Source: Amylibacter sp. SFDW26 (GTDB lineage Bacteria; Pseudomonadota; Alphaproteobacteria; Rhodobacterales; Rhodobacteraceae). Taken from it: a stretch of DNA of 64,000 nt. A program made the translations under genes and the position numbers. The notes under the pieces are model-generated. The model saw only the letters and a list, made by a program, of their open reading frames with translations. It made no database searches and had not been told where the DNA came from. The stretch lies in the NCBI RefSeq assembly GCF_009184395.1, contig NZ_WEIC01000002.1, positions 558,001 to 622,000 on the forward strand, in the 5' to 3' direction. Positions 27,650-36,877 of the stretch are shown here, one piece after another (within the stretch, counting starts at the first letter, position 1; each line of letters opens with the position of its first letter).

Positions 27650-30217
27650 ATGGCTGAGCCTCAACCAGATAAGAAAAATACTACGCCTTCTTTGAGTAGA
27701 TCATTGAGGGTTAAGATTCGGCTGTCTGGATTTGGGTTAACACTTGAACGGATTTGGCAGGCATTTTGGCCTGCGATGACAACAATTGTTTTGTTGATCA
27801 GTTTGATCCTTTGGGATGCGCATTTATATATGGATCATCCGATTGGGTTGATCATTTACAGTGCTTTGGCGTGCCTATCTTTGACCTTGATTGGAACAGG
27901 GTTTCGGAATTTTCAACGCAGCACAATGGATGATGCGGTTGCGCGATTAGATGCGAATGTTGCAGGGAAACCAGTAACAGCTTTGATGGACCGGCCCCTG
28001 ATTGGCTCGCAAGATGCCGAAGCACAAGAATTATGGGCACTACACCAACAGCGTATGGAGGCGAAAGCGGCTGCGGTTGATGTGCCTGTACCCAATGCAC
28101 GATTGGCGCGAAAAGACCCTTGGGGTTTGCGCCTTATCGCATTGGTGTTTCTAGGGTCAGCACTTTTATTCGCGCGTATGAACTCTGACGAAAGTCTATT
28201 GGATACTTTGCAAGATTTAGCTAGTGGAACAACAGAAACATCTGTGAGTTATGAAGCTTGGGCAGAACCACCTGCCTATACGGGATTTCCATCAATTTAT
28301 TTGAATGACCTTGAAAAAGGAGCTGCATTGGAGTTGCCCGAAGGTACGCAATTTATTCTGCGCAGTTATGGGACATCTGCATTAAACATTGAAAGTGAAG
28401 TCGCGGATATGGCCGAAGGCCAAGAGGTCTTGGAAGGCGAGGCGAGTTTTAGTTTGCAAAGAAGCGGGGAATTGCGACTGAAGAAAGGATTTCGCACAGT
28501 TGGAATTTGGGATGTGACTATGATCCCTGATTTAGCACCAACTGTTTCGTTGACCGAAGATATCACACGGACTGTACAGGGATCATTGCAGATGGCTTAT
28601 GCTGCAGGTGATGATTACGGCATTACGGGGGGACATGTTACGATTGCCTTGGAACTGGACAAGGTGGACCGGCGTCATGGTTTAATTCTGTCACCAGAAA
28701 TAACAGATCCTGTAATTCTTGAGGTGCCTTTACCATTCAATGCAGATGTTAAAGATTTCGAGGAAACCTTGATCGAAGATTTAGCAGAACATCCGTGGGC
28801 TGGTTTACCTGTTACCATCACTTTGACTGTAGTGGATGCTGCAGGGAATTCTGCATCTATTAAACCTGTATCAGTTCCAATGCCAGGTAAACGGTTTTTT
28901 GATACACTGGCTGCTGCATTGGCTGAGCAGCGCCGTGATATTTTGTGGAATCGTGATAATGTTGAACGCGCGGATTTAATCTTAAAATCGTTGACGCATT
29001 TACCTGAGCGTGGATTCCAAAATGTGCGTGCCTATTTGATGGTGCGCTCAGTTATTCGTCGTTTGGGATATGATATGAACCGCCCGATTGATGATGTTTT
29101 GCAAGGGGATATTGCCAAAACTATCTGGCGGGCTGCGCTGCTGATTGAAGATGGTGATCTGTCGAATGCGGCGGAACGCTTGAAACGAGCACAAGAACGA
29201 TTGTCTGAAGCTATGAAAAATGGTGCGACAGATGAAGAGATTGCCGAATTGATGGACGAACTGCGCGAAGCTACGGATGAATATATACGCGAGTTGGCAG
29301 AAAATGCGCAAAACCAAGACCGACAACAAGCACAGAATGAAAATGCACGTGAAGTTTCACCTGATATGCTTCAAGAAATGATGGATCGTATTCAGGAGTT
29401 GATGGAACAAGGGCGCATGGATGAAGCACAAGCATTGTTGCAACAACTTCAGCAGATGATGGAAAACATGCAAGTTACGCAAGGCGATCCACAAGGCGGT
29501 GGAGAACGGCAGGACGGCAATGAAGGTTTGCAAGATACTTTGCGCGAGCAACAGGAGTTGGCAGACGAGAACTTTCAACAGATGCAGGATGATTTTAATC
29601 GCAATCAGCGTGGCCAAAAACCAAACGGTCAGCAAAATGATCAACAGGGTTCGCAACAAGGGCAAGGTGGTCAAGACCCAACACAACAAAAACGCGGCGA
29701 AAATAGTAATGATGGTGAGGCTGGCGGTTTATCAGAACGCCAAGAAGCATTGCGTGAACTGATGCAACAGCAGTTGGATCAATTGGGTGAAGATGGATCA
29801 GAAGCAGGGCAAGCGGCGCGTGAAGCTTTGGAAGAGGCTGAACGTAAAATGGGTGAAGCTCGTGATAATTTGGAAGAAGGCAATGGTGCTGAGGCATTGA
29901 ATAACCAGGCAGATGCTGTCGAAGCGTTACGCCAAGGAATGCGTCAGTTGGGTGAAGCTGAGAATCAGCAAGCACGTGAAGGCCAAGCCCGTGATGGGCA
30001 ACAAGGCGGGGAAAGCAAAGGACCAGAGGGAGAAGATCCGCTTGGGCGTTCGTCTGCGGATGGTGGTACTGCTGGAAACAATGACCGATTGCTAAAGGAC
30101 GGTTCTGATTTTCTTAAGTCCAAAGAGCTATTGGATGAAATTCGTCGCCGTTCAGGGGAACGTACACGTCCACAATTGGAATTGGATTATTTAGACAGAT
30201 TGTTAGATAGATTTTAA
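27650..30217 (+). CDS. Large DUF4175 / TIGR02302-type membrane protein
   Basis: This is an 855-aa alphaproteobacterial protein of the DUF4175 family. Membrane segments lie at about residues 40-60 and 65-85 (TTIVLLISLILWD, LIIYSALACLSLTLIGTG), with another at about 155-172. A large soluble, beta-rich region follows. The C-terminal third (from about 540) is helical and extremely rich in Gln, Glu and Asn, with QQ/EQ runs and repeats such as MMDRIQELMEQGRMDEAQALLQ. This suggests a long coiled coil or a disordered tail. ATG 27650 is preferred to the upstream start at 27635. Position between lysA and a zinc-ribbon/ftsEX block is usual for the family. The function is unknown. Confidence 0.82.
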   Translation: MAEPQPDKKNTTPSLSRSLRVKIRLSGFGLTLERIWQAFWPAMTTIVLLISLILWDAHLYMDHPIGLIIYSALACLSLTLIGTGFRNFQRSTMDDAVARLDANVAGKPVTALMDRPLIGSQDAEAQELWALHQQRMEAKAAAVDVPVPNARLARKDPWGLRLIALVFLGSALLFARMNSDESLLDTLQDLASGTTETSVSYEAWAEPPAYTGFPSIYLNDLEKGAALELPEGTQFILRSYGTSALNIESEVADMAEGQEVLEGEASFSLQRSGELRLKKGFRTVGIWDVTMIPDLAPTVSLTEDITRTVQGSLQMAYAAGDDYGITGGHVTIALELDKVDRRHGLILSPEITDPVILEVPLPFNADVKDFEETLIEDLAEHPWAGLPVTITLTVVDAAGNSASIKPVSVPMPGKRFFDTLAAALAEQRRDILWNRDNVERADLILKSLTHLPERGFQNVRAYLMVRSVIRRLGYDMNRPIDDVLQGDIAKTIWRAALLIEDGDLSNAAERLKRAQERLSEAMKNGATDEEIAELMDELREATDEYIRELAENAQNQDRQQAQNENAREVSPDMLQEMMDRIQELMEQGRMDEAQALLQQLQQMMENMQVTQGDPQGGGERQDGNEGLQDTLREQQELADENFQQMQDDFNRNQRGQKPNGQQNDQQGSQQGQGGQDPTQQKRGENSNDGEAGGLSERQEALRELMQQQLDQLGEDGSEAGQAAREALEEAERKMGEARDNLEEGNGAEALNNQADAVEALRQGMRQLGEAENQQAREGQARDGQQGGESKGPEGEDPLGRSSADGGTAGNNDRLLKDGSDFLKSKELLDEIRRRSGERTRPQLELDYLDRLLDRF

Positions 30218-30224
30218 ACCCACC

Positions 30225-31628
30225 TTATCCAATCAAACCCCTTACTAAATCTATAAGAGGGCTTGCTGCACTCAAAAGTTGATCCACTAAACCAGTCACA
30301 ATTTCTAAAACACCGGCCGCTTGTGGTACGTATTCTGTGATCACAGGTGCAAGCATATATAACGCGCCGATGATAATACAAAATAGGATCGCAAGCGTGA
30401 AGCCACGTAGAAAACCGCCAGATTTGGTTTTCGTGGTTTGCACTTCTTGTTCGTGTTCTGGAACACTTTCCGCATCTTGGACCAATTCAGATGTAAGTTC
30501 GTCTACGTCAGGGAACATGTCTTTAGCTGCAGTTGAAGAAGCGCCATAAAGTGTATCTGGTTCTGTATCTCCAGTTGGGAAAGCGCGTGGTTTTATTTTA
30601 CGTGCTGACCGAGTTGTGTTCGCTTCAGCCTCGTTCTGTTCTGCGACTAGATCGGCGATTTCAGCATCTATCGTTGTCTCAGGCTCTGTAGCCCCAAGTT
30701 CAAAGTTTGAAGGTTCTACAATCTCTGAAACGTCTTCTTCTACTGGTATATTTGACTCGTAAAGATCATCTGATTTTGTGGGTTCAGGTTCCACTTCGGT
30801 GGTATCTGCTACACGTGAGCCGGAGCGTGTGGGCCGTGTGAATGGATTATCTGCACTGGATGGGCGTGCGGGAATTGGCTCGTCCACTGTTAATGGTGCT
30901 TCAATGGGCCCTAGGTCGGGAATGACTAGATCTTCTGGCGTACCAGTTTGCGCGTCTTCGGGAGCTTGTTCGTCTACAACATCTTCTATTGCAGCGTCTT
31001 CTGAACTCTCCAATTCCATGATGCGACGGCGGATTTCATCCATATCATCAGGTTCATCTAAAGCTTCTTCAGGTTCAGGGGGCGCAATGTCTTCTTCCTC
31101 TTCAACAAGAGGTGCCATTTCTGGTTCGGTTGTTTCTGGTAAGTCGGGCAAATCGTCCAAGATATCATCTAGGTTTAGGTCATCATCTTGCCCTGTTTCT
31201 TCAATAGCAGGAGCGTCTTCTTCGGCAGCGGGTGGTTTTTCCCCACTTGAAAACTCGGCCTCTTCACGGATCATATCCAAAGCATCTTGGTCCATACGGC
31301 TGGATGGTGCAGGCGGTTCTTGTTCGATTTGGAAATCGTCGCGTGGCTCTTCGGGTTCCAGATCATCAGGATTTGGAGCAACGTTTGCACGCGCACTTGC
31401 GAATGGTGTTGAAAGCTTTCCTTCAAGATCATTGAACAATTCAGGCGGCACATCGCTGTCTGGATCACCTACACCTAAAGGTGCTTCTGTATCTGCGGAA
31501 AACATCTGAATGGAGTCTTGGAACCAGTTATGACCACAGTTCGCGCATTGCACATCGCGGCCTTCTGGCGGAATAACATCTTGGTCTACTTCGTACTGTG
31601 CTACGCAGTTCGGGCAAATTAGCCTCAT
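30225..31628 (-). CDS. MJ0042-type zinc-ribbon membrane protein with long acidic linker
   Basis: This is a 467-aa protein. The N terminus is a zinc ribbon with Cys5, Cys8, Cys28 and Cys31 (CPNC ... CANCGHNW), as in the MJ0042/zinc_ribbon_5 family. Residues about 45-390 are strongly acidic, rich in Glu, Asp and Pro, and probably disordered. One membrane helix lies near 405-428 (FTLAILFCIIIGALYMLAPV), followed by a short C-terminal tail. The zinc ribbon is therefore probably tethered in the cytoplasm to the inner membrane. It is divergent from ftsE and convergent with DUF4175. The biochemical role is unknown. Confidence 0.82.
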   Translation of the reverse strand: MRLICPNCVAQYEVDQDVIPPEGRDVQCANCGHNWFQDSIQMFSADTEAPLGVGDPDSDVPPELFNDLEGKLSTPFASARANVAPNPDDLEPEEPRDDFQIEQEPPAPSSRMDQDALDMIREEAEFSSGEKPPAAEEDAPAIEETGQDDDLNLDDILDDLPDLPETTEPEMAPLVEEEEDIAPPEPEEALDEPDDMDEIRRRIMELESSEDAAIEDVVDEQAPEDAQTGTPEDLVIPDLGPIEAPLTVDEPIPARPSSADNPFTRPTRSGSRVADTTEVEPEPTKSDDLYESNIPVEEDVSEIVEPSNFELGATEPETTIDAEIADLVAEQNEAEANTTRSARKIKPRAFPTGDTEPDTLYGASSTAAKDMFPDVDELTSELVQDAESVPEHEQEVQTTKTKSGGFLRGFTLAILFCIIIGALYMLAPVITEYVPQAAGVLEIVTGLVDQLLSAASPLIDLVRGLIG

Positions 31629-31733
31629 ATTAACCCCATTCTTTTGTATGATTCTTGTTGGTCGAATCTTTGCTCATAACCCTTTTAGACACGAAAACCG
31701 CTTATTCCAAGCTTTTGTAGGGTTTTGTAGTGA

Positions 31734-31762
31734 TTGCAACAGGCGGCAAGGTGATAGATATT
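31734..31762 (+). promoter_or_regulatory. Candidate sigma-70-type promoter for ftsE
   Basis: TTGCAA (31734-31739) and GATATT (31757-31762) are separated by 17 bp, a reasonable -35/-10 pair 27 bp before the GTG start of ftsE. It is the best match in the 160-bp gap between the divergent zinc-ribbon and ftsE genes. It is seen by pattern only. Confidence 0.35.
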
Positions 31763-31788
31763 AGCCAAAACAAGATTCGGAGCAGGCA

Positions 31789-32466
31789 GTGCTGCATTTA
31801 CAGGAAGCAGGGTTCAGCTACGGTGGGCGAGAGATTTTATCTGGTGTAAATCTAGATGTTGCCCCTGGTAGCTTTTATTTTCTAACAGGCCCTTCTGGGG
31901 CAGGTAAAACAACGTTTTTACGCCTTTGTTATCAGGCTTTAATGCCAACCAAAGGGGTGGTGCGTATTCTGGATCGTGACGTGCGTGGTTTGCATCGCGA
32001 AGATATCGCACAAATCCGCCGTCGTATTGGTGTGGTGCACCAAGACTGTCAATTTGTGGACCATATGAATATGGAAGATAATATTCGTATGCCGTTACAA
32101 GTTTCAGGCCGAAACACGGAATTAGACGACAGAAGTTTTCAAGATTTGATTTCATGGGTGGGGTTATCTGCCCATATGAGCGCATTGCCGCCTGAGTTAT
32201 CCAGTGGTGAACGTCAGCGTGCAGCATTGGCGCGTGCGGTTGTGATGTCTCCTGATTTGATCCTTGCTGATGAGCCCACGGGTAATTTGGATTGGGAAAT
32301 GGCGCAGAAAATTCTGACGCTTTTGATTGAGCTGAACAAAATGGGTAAGACGGTGATCGTGGCGACCCATGATTTACAGCTGATCCGTATGGCAAAATCA
32401 AAAGTATCAACGCGGGTTCTGCGCCTTGCAAATAACAAAGTGCAATTGGCGGGGGTAGACCTGTGA
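31789..32466 (+). CDS. ftsE: Cell division ATP-binding protein FtsE
   Basis: This is the ABC ATPase of the FtsEX complex, which controls septal peptidoglycan hydrolases during division. It has 225 aa. Walker A GPSGAGKTT is at 34-42, the signature is LSSGERQRAALARA, and Walker B is LILADEPTGNLD. The switch His is in VIVATHD. The start is GTG at 31789 with GGAG about 6 nt upstream. The stop overlaps the GTG start of ftsX by four bases. Confidence 0.95.
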   Translation: MLHLQEAGFSYGGREILSGVNLDVAPGSFYFLTGPSGAGKTTFLRLCYQALMPTKGVVRILDRDVRGLHREDIAQIRRRIGVVHQDCQFVDHMNMEDNIRMPLQVSGRNTELDDRSFQDLISWVGLSAHMSALPPELSSGERQRAALARAVVMSPDLILADEPTGNLDWEMAQKILTLLIELNKMGKTVIVATHDLQLIRMAKSKVSTRVLRLANNKVQLAGVDL

Positions 32467-33377
32467 ACCGATTGAGCGCTTTGATCAATAATATTCGTGA
32501 CTTGATGCAGGGTGATTTAACTGCTGATAGTGTTGTACCACCTTCTGGATACACGGCCAATCTTACGACATTCACGGCTGGTGCTATGGCATTTCTGGCT
32601 GTGTTCGCTTTGGCGTTATCTTTGGCAACAGGTCGTTTGGCTGATCGTTGGTCGGATGAATTGGCGCGTACAACAACCATTCGTATTTCAGCACCAGAAG
32701 GTCAGATGCAAGCGCAGCTGGATGCTGTGATTAATGTGTTGAACACGACATCAGGCATTGAATCATCAAGTGTGATGTCTGATGAAGCACAACGTCGTTT
32801 GTTGGAACCTTGGTTTGGACCAGATTTGCCAATTGAAACATTGCCTATTCCACGTTTGGTGGAAGTGATTGAAAAAGACAGCGGGCCAGATATGGAAGGG
32901 CTGCGTTTACGTTTAAGTGCAGAAGCGCCTGGTGCGGTTTTAGATGACCATACACGCTGGCGGCGCCCATTGGTGAATGCGGCACAACGGTTGCGGACGT
33001 TGGGGACATTCTCGATATTACTCATCATGGGTGCAACGGCTGCGATGATTACATTGGCTGCGCAATCTGCATTGGCGGCGAATGGTCAGGTTATATCTGT
33101 ACTGCGCTTGGTTGGTGCGCGGGATGTTTACATTGCACGTGCTTTTGTACGCCGCTTTACAGTACGCGCTTTGTTGGGTGCTGCTGTTGGTACGGGTTTG
33201 GGTATGGTTGCGATGGTTTTTCTGCCTTCTGCGGCAGAGGAAGGTGCGTTTTTAACAGGGCTTGGGTTTCAAGGGTGGCATTGGTTAATCCCTGCTTTGA
33301 TCCCACCATTGGCGGCGATTGTTGCATTTTGGGCGACACGCGGTGCAGCATTACGGGCATTAGCAAGGATTTCTTAA
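32463..33377 (+). CDS. ftsX: Cell division protein FtsX
   Basis: This is the membrane partner of FtsE. It has 304 aa with the expected four-helix layout. One helix lies near residues 33-56 (GAMAFLAVFALALSLATG). A periplasmic domain follows over about 60-175, with ISAPEGQMQAQLDAVINVLN. Three helices lie in the C-terminal half (about 180-205, 230-255 and 270-295). The segment VLRLVGARDVYIARAFVRRF is the typical cytoplasmic FtsX/MacB-like motif. The GTG start overlaps ftsE. PlsC follows one base later. Confidence 0.94.
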   Translation: MNRLSALINNIRDLMQGDLTADSVVPPSGYTANLTTFTAGAMAFLAVFALALSLATGRLADRWSDELARTTTIRISAPEGQMQAQLDAVINVLNTTSGIESSSVMSDEAQRRLLEPWFGPDLPIETLPIPRLVEVIEKDSGPDMEGLRLRLSAEAPGAVLDDHTRWRRPLVNAAQRLRTLGTFSILLIMGATAAMITLAAQSALAANGQVISVLRLVGARDVYIARAFVRRFTVRALLGAAVGTGLGMVAMVFLPSAAEEGAFLTGLGFQGWHWLIPALIPPLAAIVAFWATRGAALRALARIS

Positions 33378-33378
33378 G

Positions 33379-34113
33379 ATGCGTTTGATTTGGCAATATA
33401 TATGCTCGGTAACATTTATTGTTCTGATGTATATTTGGATGTTGGTGCTGGGGCTTCTTGGGGCAATACCTGCTGCGTTTTCTGCAAAATGGGCAGGCAA
33501 AATCTTACAGATGTATTGTAAGCACATACTGTGGTTGGTGCGTGTGCTGTGTGGCATTACATATGAAGTACGTGGCGAAGTTCCTTTGGGAGATGTGGTT
33601 ATAGCATCAAAGCACCAATCTTTTTTAGATGTGATTATGCATACGTATCTGTCACCGCGTGTCAATTTTGTGATGAAACAGGAATTGAAGTGGGCACCTA
33701 TATTGGGGTTTTATGCGATGCGTATCGGGGCGGCTCCTGTGAAGCGTGGAGATAAATCCAAAGCGGTCAATCAGATGATGAAAGGTGTGGAAGCGCAGTT
33801 CAAGGAACCAAAACAGTTGGTGATTTACCCACAAGGCACGCGTGTGGCACCAGGTGATTTTAAACCTTATAAAGTTGGTGCTGCGGTGATCAGCGAACGC
33901 CAAGGCAAGCCATGTATTCCTGTGGCAACCAATGCAGGTGTGCTTTGGCCAAAACATGGATTACTGCGTAAACGCGGTAATGTTGTGTTTGAATATTTAG
34001 AGCCGATGCCAAAAGATTTATCTGTGGAAGATTTCACCAAAGAATTAGAAGCGCGTATCGAACCCGCATCAAATGCATTGATGGCGGAAGCTGGATTTGT
34101 AAAAAAGGATTAG
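33379..34113 (+). CDS. plsC: 1-acyl-sn-glycerol-3-phosphate acyltransferase
   Basis: This membrane-bound acyltransferase converts lysophosphatidic acid to phosphatidic acid. It has 244 aa. An N-terminal membrane helix (residues 5-30) precedes the HX4D catalytic motif KHQSFLD (His79, Asp84). Motif II is KQELKWAPILGFYAMRIGAAPVKR. Motif III is YPQGTR near 152-157, with Gln in place of the common Glu. It begins 1 bp after ftsX and ends 4 bp before the PPOX gene, so it is part of the ftsE-ftsX operon. Confidence 0.92.
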   Translation: MRLIWQYICSVTFIVLMYIWMLVLGLLGAIPAAFSAKWAGKILQMYCKHILWLVRVLCGITYEVRGEVPLGDVVIASKHQSFLDVIMHTYLSPRVNFVMKQELKWAPILGFYAMRIGAAPVKRGDKSKAVNQMMKGVEAQFKEPKQLVIYPQGTRVAPGDFKPYKVGAAVISERQGKPCIPVATNAGVLWPKHGLLRKRGNVVFEYLEPMPKDLSVEDFTKELEARIEPASNALMAEAGFVKKD

Positions 34114-34117
34114 CGAC

Positions 34118-34726
34118 ATGACTGTGATCAAAACGGTAGCTGAGATTGAAGTCATTTATGGCAAACCGAAAGCACCGTCATTGGTTAAAGTTGCTGATCA
34201 TATCACCCCTGAATATCGTAAATGGGTTGCCTCCAGTAATTTCTGCGCTTTGGCGACAGTTGGACCAGAAGGCGTGGATGCATCACCACGTGGTGATGAG
34301 GGTGAAGTTGTTTTTGAGCTGGATGAGAAAACATTGGCGATGCCTGACAGGCGGGGCAACAACCGCATGGACAGTTTGCGCAATATCGTACGGGATGGTC
34401 GTGTAGCATTGATGCTGCTGACCAAAGGGTCAAGTACGGTTACGCGGATCAATGGACGTGCAGAGGTATCTGTTGATCCTGCGTTAATAGAACGGTTCAT
34501 GATGAAAGGCCAAGCACCGCGATCTGTGATCGTTATTCATATCGAAGAGGTTTATTTCCAATGCGCGCGCGCTGTGATGCGGGCTGGTTTATGGGATAAT
34601 GATAAATGGCCTGATATTAGTGATCTGCCAACGGCTGGGGATATTTTGAAGGCGCAGACAGGTGACTTTGATGGCGAGACATATGATAAAGAATGGCCTG
34701 AAAAGGCAAAAGCAACCATGTGGTGA
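34118..34726 (+). CDS. PPOX-type FMN-dependent flavoprotein (pyridoxamine 5'-phosphate oxidase-like)
   Basis: This is a 202-aa split-barrel flavoprotein. The core NFCALATVGPEGVDASPRGDE is followed by MPDRRGNNRMDSLRNIVRDGRVAL and LLTKGSSTVTRINGRAEV. This matches the MSMEG_1061-like subfamily of PPOX proteins. It probably binds FMN and reduces a small molecule. It is not the vitamin-B6 enzyme PdxH. The last codons lie within a bidirectional terminator stem (34708-34737). Confidence 0.85.
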   Translation: MTVIKTVAEIEVIYGKPKAPSLVKVADHITPEYRKWVASSNFCALATVGPEGVDASPRGDEGEVVFELDEKTLAMPDRRGNNRMDSLRNIVRDGRVALMLLTKGSSTVTRINGRAEVSVDPALIERFMMKGQAPRSVIVIHIEEVYFQCARAVMRAGLWDNDKWPDISDLPTAGDILKAQTGDFDGETYDKEWPEKAKATMW

Positions 34727-34737
34727 TGGTTGCTTTT
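34708..34737. terminator. Bidirectional terminator overlapping the PPOX gene stop
   Basis: AAAAGCAACCA (34708-34718) pairs perfectly with TGGTTGCTTTT (34727-34737) around an 8-nt loop that contains the TGA stop. A-rich and T-rich flanks let it act for the plus-strand operon and for the minus-strand DUF2189 gene ending at 34760. Confidence 0.85.
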
Positions 34738-34759
34738 ATCTAGAGTGTATAGCTGCGTT

Positions 34760-35620
34760 TTAGTACTCGCTGACTGCTTTTCTAAACAGATGCCATGTCG
34801 CGTGACCAATGATTGGCATAACGAAAACCAAACCGATTAGAGCAGGGATAGACCCAAGGATTAACGCAGCTGCAACGATCAAACCCCATGTTGCGATTGT
34901 GCGAGGGTTCTTTGCTGTTAATGCGATGGATGTTTTTACCGCAGAACGCACGCTGATTTTACGATCCAAAAGCAATGGGAATGATACGACACTTGTTGCT
35001 AAAACAACTGCTGCGAAGATAAAGCCAACGCTGATACCAATGGCGATCATGGCCCAACCTGCTGGTGTTGATAGGGCATCTGTAATGAATGCAGCTGTTG
35101 AGGCAGGTAGTTCTGGACCCATAGTTTGTGCATAAATAAATATTGATGCGTTTAACCATGCAACGAATGCCAATGCATGGAATAGGCCAAGAATAAAGAC
35201 AGCCATGATACGTGAAGATTTGATCACATCAAATAAGACCAGCCAGTTGGCATGTTCACCCTGTTCACGGCGGCGACTCATTTCATACAGGCCAACGGCC
35301 GCGAAAGGGCCGATGAGGGCGAAGCCTGAAAGGATTGGGAAAATCAATTGCGGGACGCTGCCATTTAATGTGGCCCAAACCATCAATGCGCCGATGAATG
35401 GGTATAGTAAGCTTGCAAACAGAACATCTGTGCGGAATGCTGTGAAATCTTCATATCCTTTTTTCAATGCGTCTTTCAGATCATCCGTTGTGATTTCACG
35501 CACTTTTGGCATGCTGTCATTCTGCGAGCTTAGTGTTTCTGGAATGTTGCTGGCGTGTTTAAAAGTCGTGCTTAATGCGTTTGCAAAGTAAGATATTGGG
35601 TTTCCTATTATATGTGCCAT
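34760..35620 (-). CDS. DUF2189 family integral membrane protein
   Basis: This is a 286-aa multi-pass membrane protein with about six hydrophobic segments. The features RKISVRSAVKTSIALTAKNP, ATWGLIVAAALILGSIPALI, VFVMPIIGHATWHLFRKA and the end KAVSEY are typical of DUF2189. The start is close to an AGGAGG-like RBS (CCTCC on the plus strand at 35626-35630). It is followed by the terminator at 34708-34737. The function is unknown. Confidence 0.85.
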   Translation of the reverse strand: MAHIIGNPISYFANALSTTFKHASNIPETLSSQNDSMPKVREITTDDLKDALKKGYEDFTAFRTDVLFASLLYPFIGALMVWATLNGSVPQLIFPILSGFALIGPFAAVGLYEMSRRREQGEHANWLVLFDVIKSSRIMAVFILGLFHALAFVAWLNASIFIYAQTMGPELPASTAAFITDALSTPAGWAMIAIGISVGFIFAAVVLATSVVSFPLLLDRKISVRSAVKTSIALTAKNPRTIATWGLIVAAALILGSIPALIGLVFVMPIIGHATWHLFRKAVSEY

Positions 35621-35753
35621 CTGGGCCTCCTATGCGTCTCATCATCTATGGCCGTAGGCGTTATATTGGTGCCATTGGCGTATAATGATCATAGGACGGA
35701 TTGCGATAACGATGTGGTCACAAGCCTGCTGGGTTTTTGTAACATAAAACGGA

Positions 35754-35800
35754 AAAAGCGCCTTAAATCCTTTATTATTAAGGGTTTTATAAGCGCTTTT
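35754..35800 (-). terminator. Terminator downstream of accA
   Basis: AAAAGCGC (35754-35761) pairs with GCGCTTTT (35793-35800). The interior can pair further (CCTT/AAGG). On the minus strand it is followed by TTTT. It lies in the 225-bp gap between accA and the DUF2189 gene start. Confidence 0.65.
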
Positions 35801-35845
35801 AAATGTTCGTTACGTAAGGTTAAGTGCTGTAATCAGGTGCGAATT

Positions 35846-36811
35846 TTATGCAACCAATGATTTGCTGCCCAAATCTAAAAACTTTTTGCGACGCGCCGTG
35901 ATCAAGTCTTTGCCCGATGTTTTGCTTAAATCTTTAAGCAGCTTATCGATGGCTACGCGGACGTTTTCCAATGTTGCGTCTTTATCGCGCTGAGCACCGC
36001 CCAGCGGTTCATCAACGATCACATCTGCAACGCCAAGTTTTTTCAAATCTTGAGCTGTCAGGCGTAACGCTTCTGCGGCTTCGCGCATTTTTTCAGCGTC
36101 TTTCCATAGAATAGAAGCACAACCCTCTGGTGAGATCACAGAGTAAACAGAGTGCTCTAGCATCACCAAACGGTCGGCAGATGCGAATGCAACAGCACCA
36201 CCAGAACCACCTTCGCCGATGATGATAGAAATCAATGGAACGCCCACTTGCAGACATTTTTCAGTAGAACGTGCAATCGCTTCTGATTGTCCGCGCTCTT
36301 CGGCACCTTTGCCAGGGAATGCACCTGGTGTGTCCACAAGTGTAATGATCGGCAGGCCAAAACGATCAGCCATTTCCATCAAACGGATGGCTTTGCGGTA
36401 GCCTTCTGGGCGTGCCATACCAAAGTTGTGGTGCAGGCGTGAATTTGTGTCTTTGCCTTTTTCGTGACCGATCACCACAACAGGTTGATCACCAAAACGG
36501 GCCAAGCCGCCCATAACAGCACTGTCGTCAGCAAAGTTACGATCGCCTGCAAGCGGTGTGTATTCTGTGAAAAGAGCGTCGATATAATCAGAGCAATGTG
36601 GGCGGTCTGCGTGACGGGCCACTTGGCATTTGCGCCATGGTGTCAGGTCTTTGTACAAGTCTTTAAGCATTTTATCTGCTTTTTTATCCAAAGCAGCCGC
36701 TTCTTTTTCAACGTCCACGTCATCTTCGCTTTGTTCAGCCATTGCTCGTAATTCGGCAGCTTTGCCTTCGATTTCAGCCAATGGTTTTTCAAATTCAAGA
36801 TAGTTTTTCAT
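35846..36811 (-). CDS. accA: Acetyl-CoA carboxylase carboxyltransferase subunit alpha
   Basis: This is one half of the carboxyltransferase that makes malonyl-CoA for fatty-acid synthesis, the partner of AccD (not in the window). From the ATG at 36811 ([15 protein letters not shown]) it has 321 aa. Typical blocks are [32 protein letters not shown] and [21 protein letters not shown]. They continue with [20 protein letters not shown] and [18 protein letters not shown]. The frame opens ten codons earlier (36841) without family support. It follows the L,D-transpeptidase gene by 66 bp on the same strand. Confidence 0.96.
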   Translation of the reverse strand: MKNYLEFEKPLAEIEGKAAELRAMAEQSEDDVDVEKEAAALDKKADKMLKDLYKDLTPWRKCQVARHADRPHCSDYIDALFTEYTPLAGDRNFADDSAVMGGLARFGDQPVVVIGHEKGKDTNSRLHHNFGMARPEGYRKAIRLMEMADRFGLPIITLVDTPGAFPGKGAEERGQSEAIARSTEKCLQVGVPLISIIIGEGGSGGAVAFASADRLVMLEHSVYSVISPEGCASILWKDAEKMREAAEALRLTAQDLKKLGVADVIVDEPLGGAQRDKDATLENVRVAIDKLLKDLSKTSGKDLITARRKKFLDLGSKSLVA

Positions 36812-36877
36812 GTGTACATCTTTGCTTGTGTAATCGTTCATCCATATATGGCGAAGCCGCAGATGAATTGCAACGCT

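Noticed and set aside
30778-31509. 243-aa Ser/Gly-rich ORF on the plus strand
   Set aside because: It is the antisense shadow of the acidic linker of the zinc-ribbon gene. GAA/GAT codons read as Ser/Ser-like codons on the other strand.
31814-32680. 288-aa ORF antisense to ftsE and ftsX
   Set aside because: Shadow frame. FtsE Walker motifs and the FtsX overlap define the real genes.
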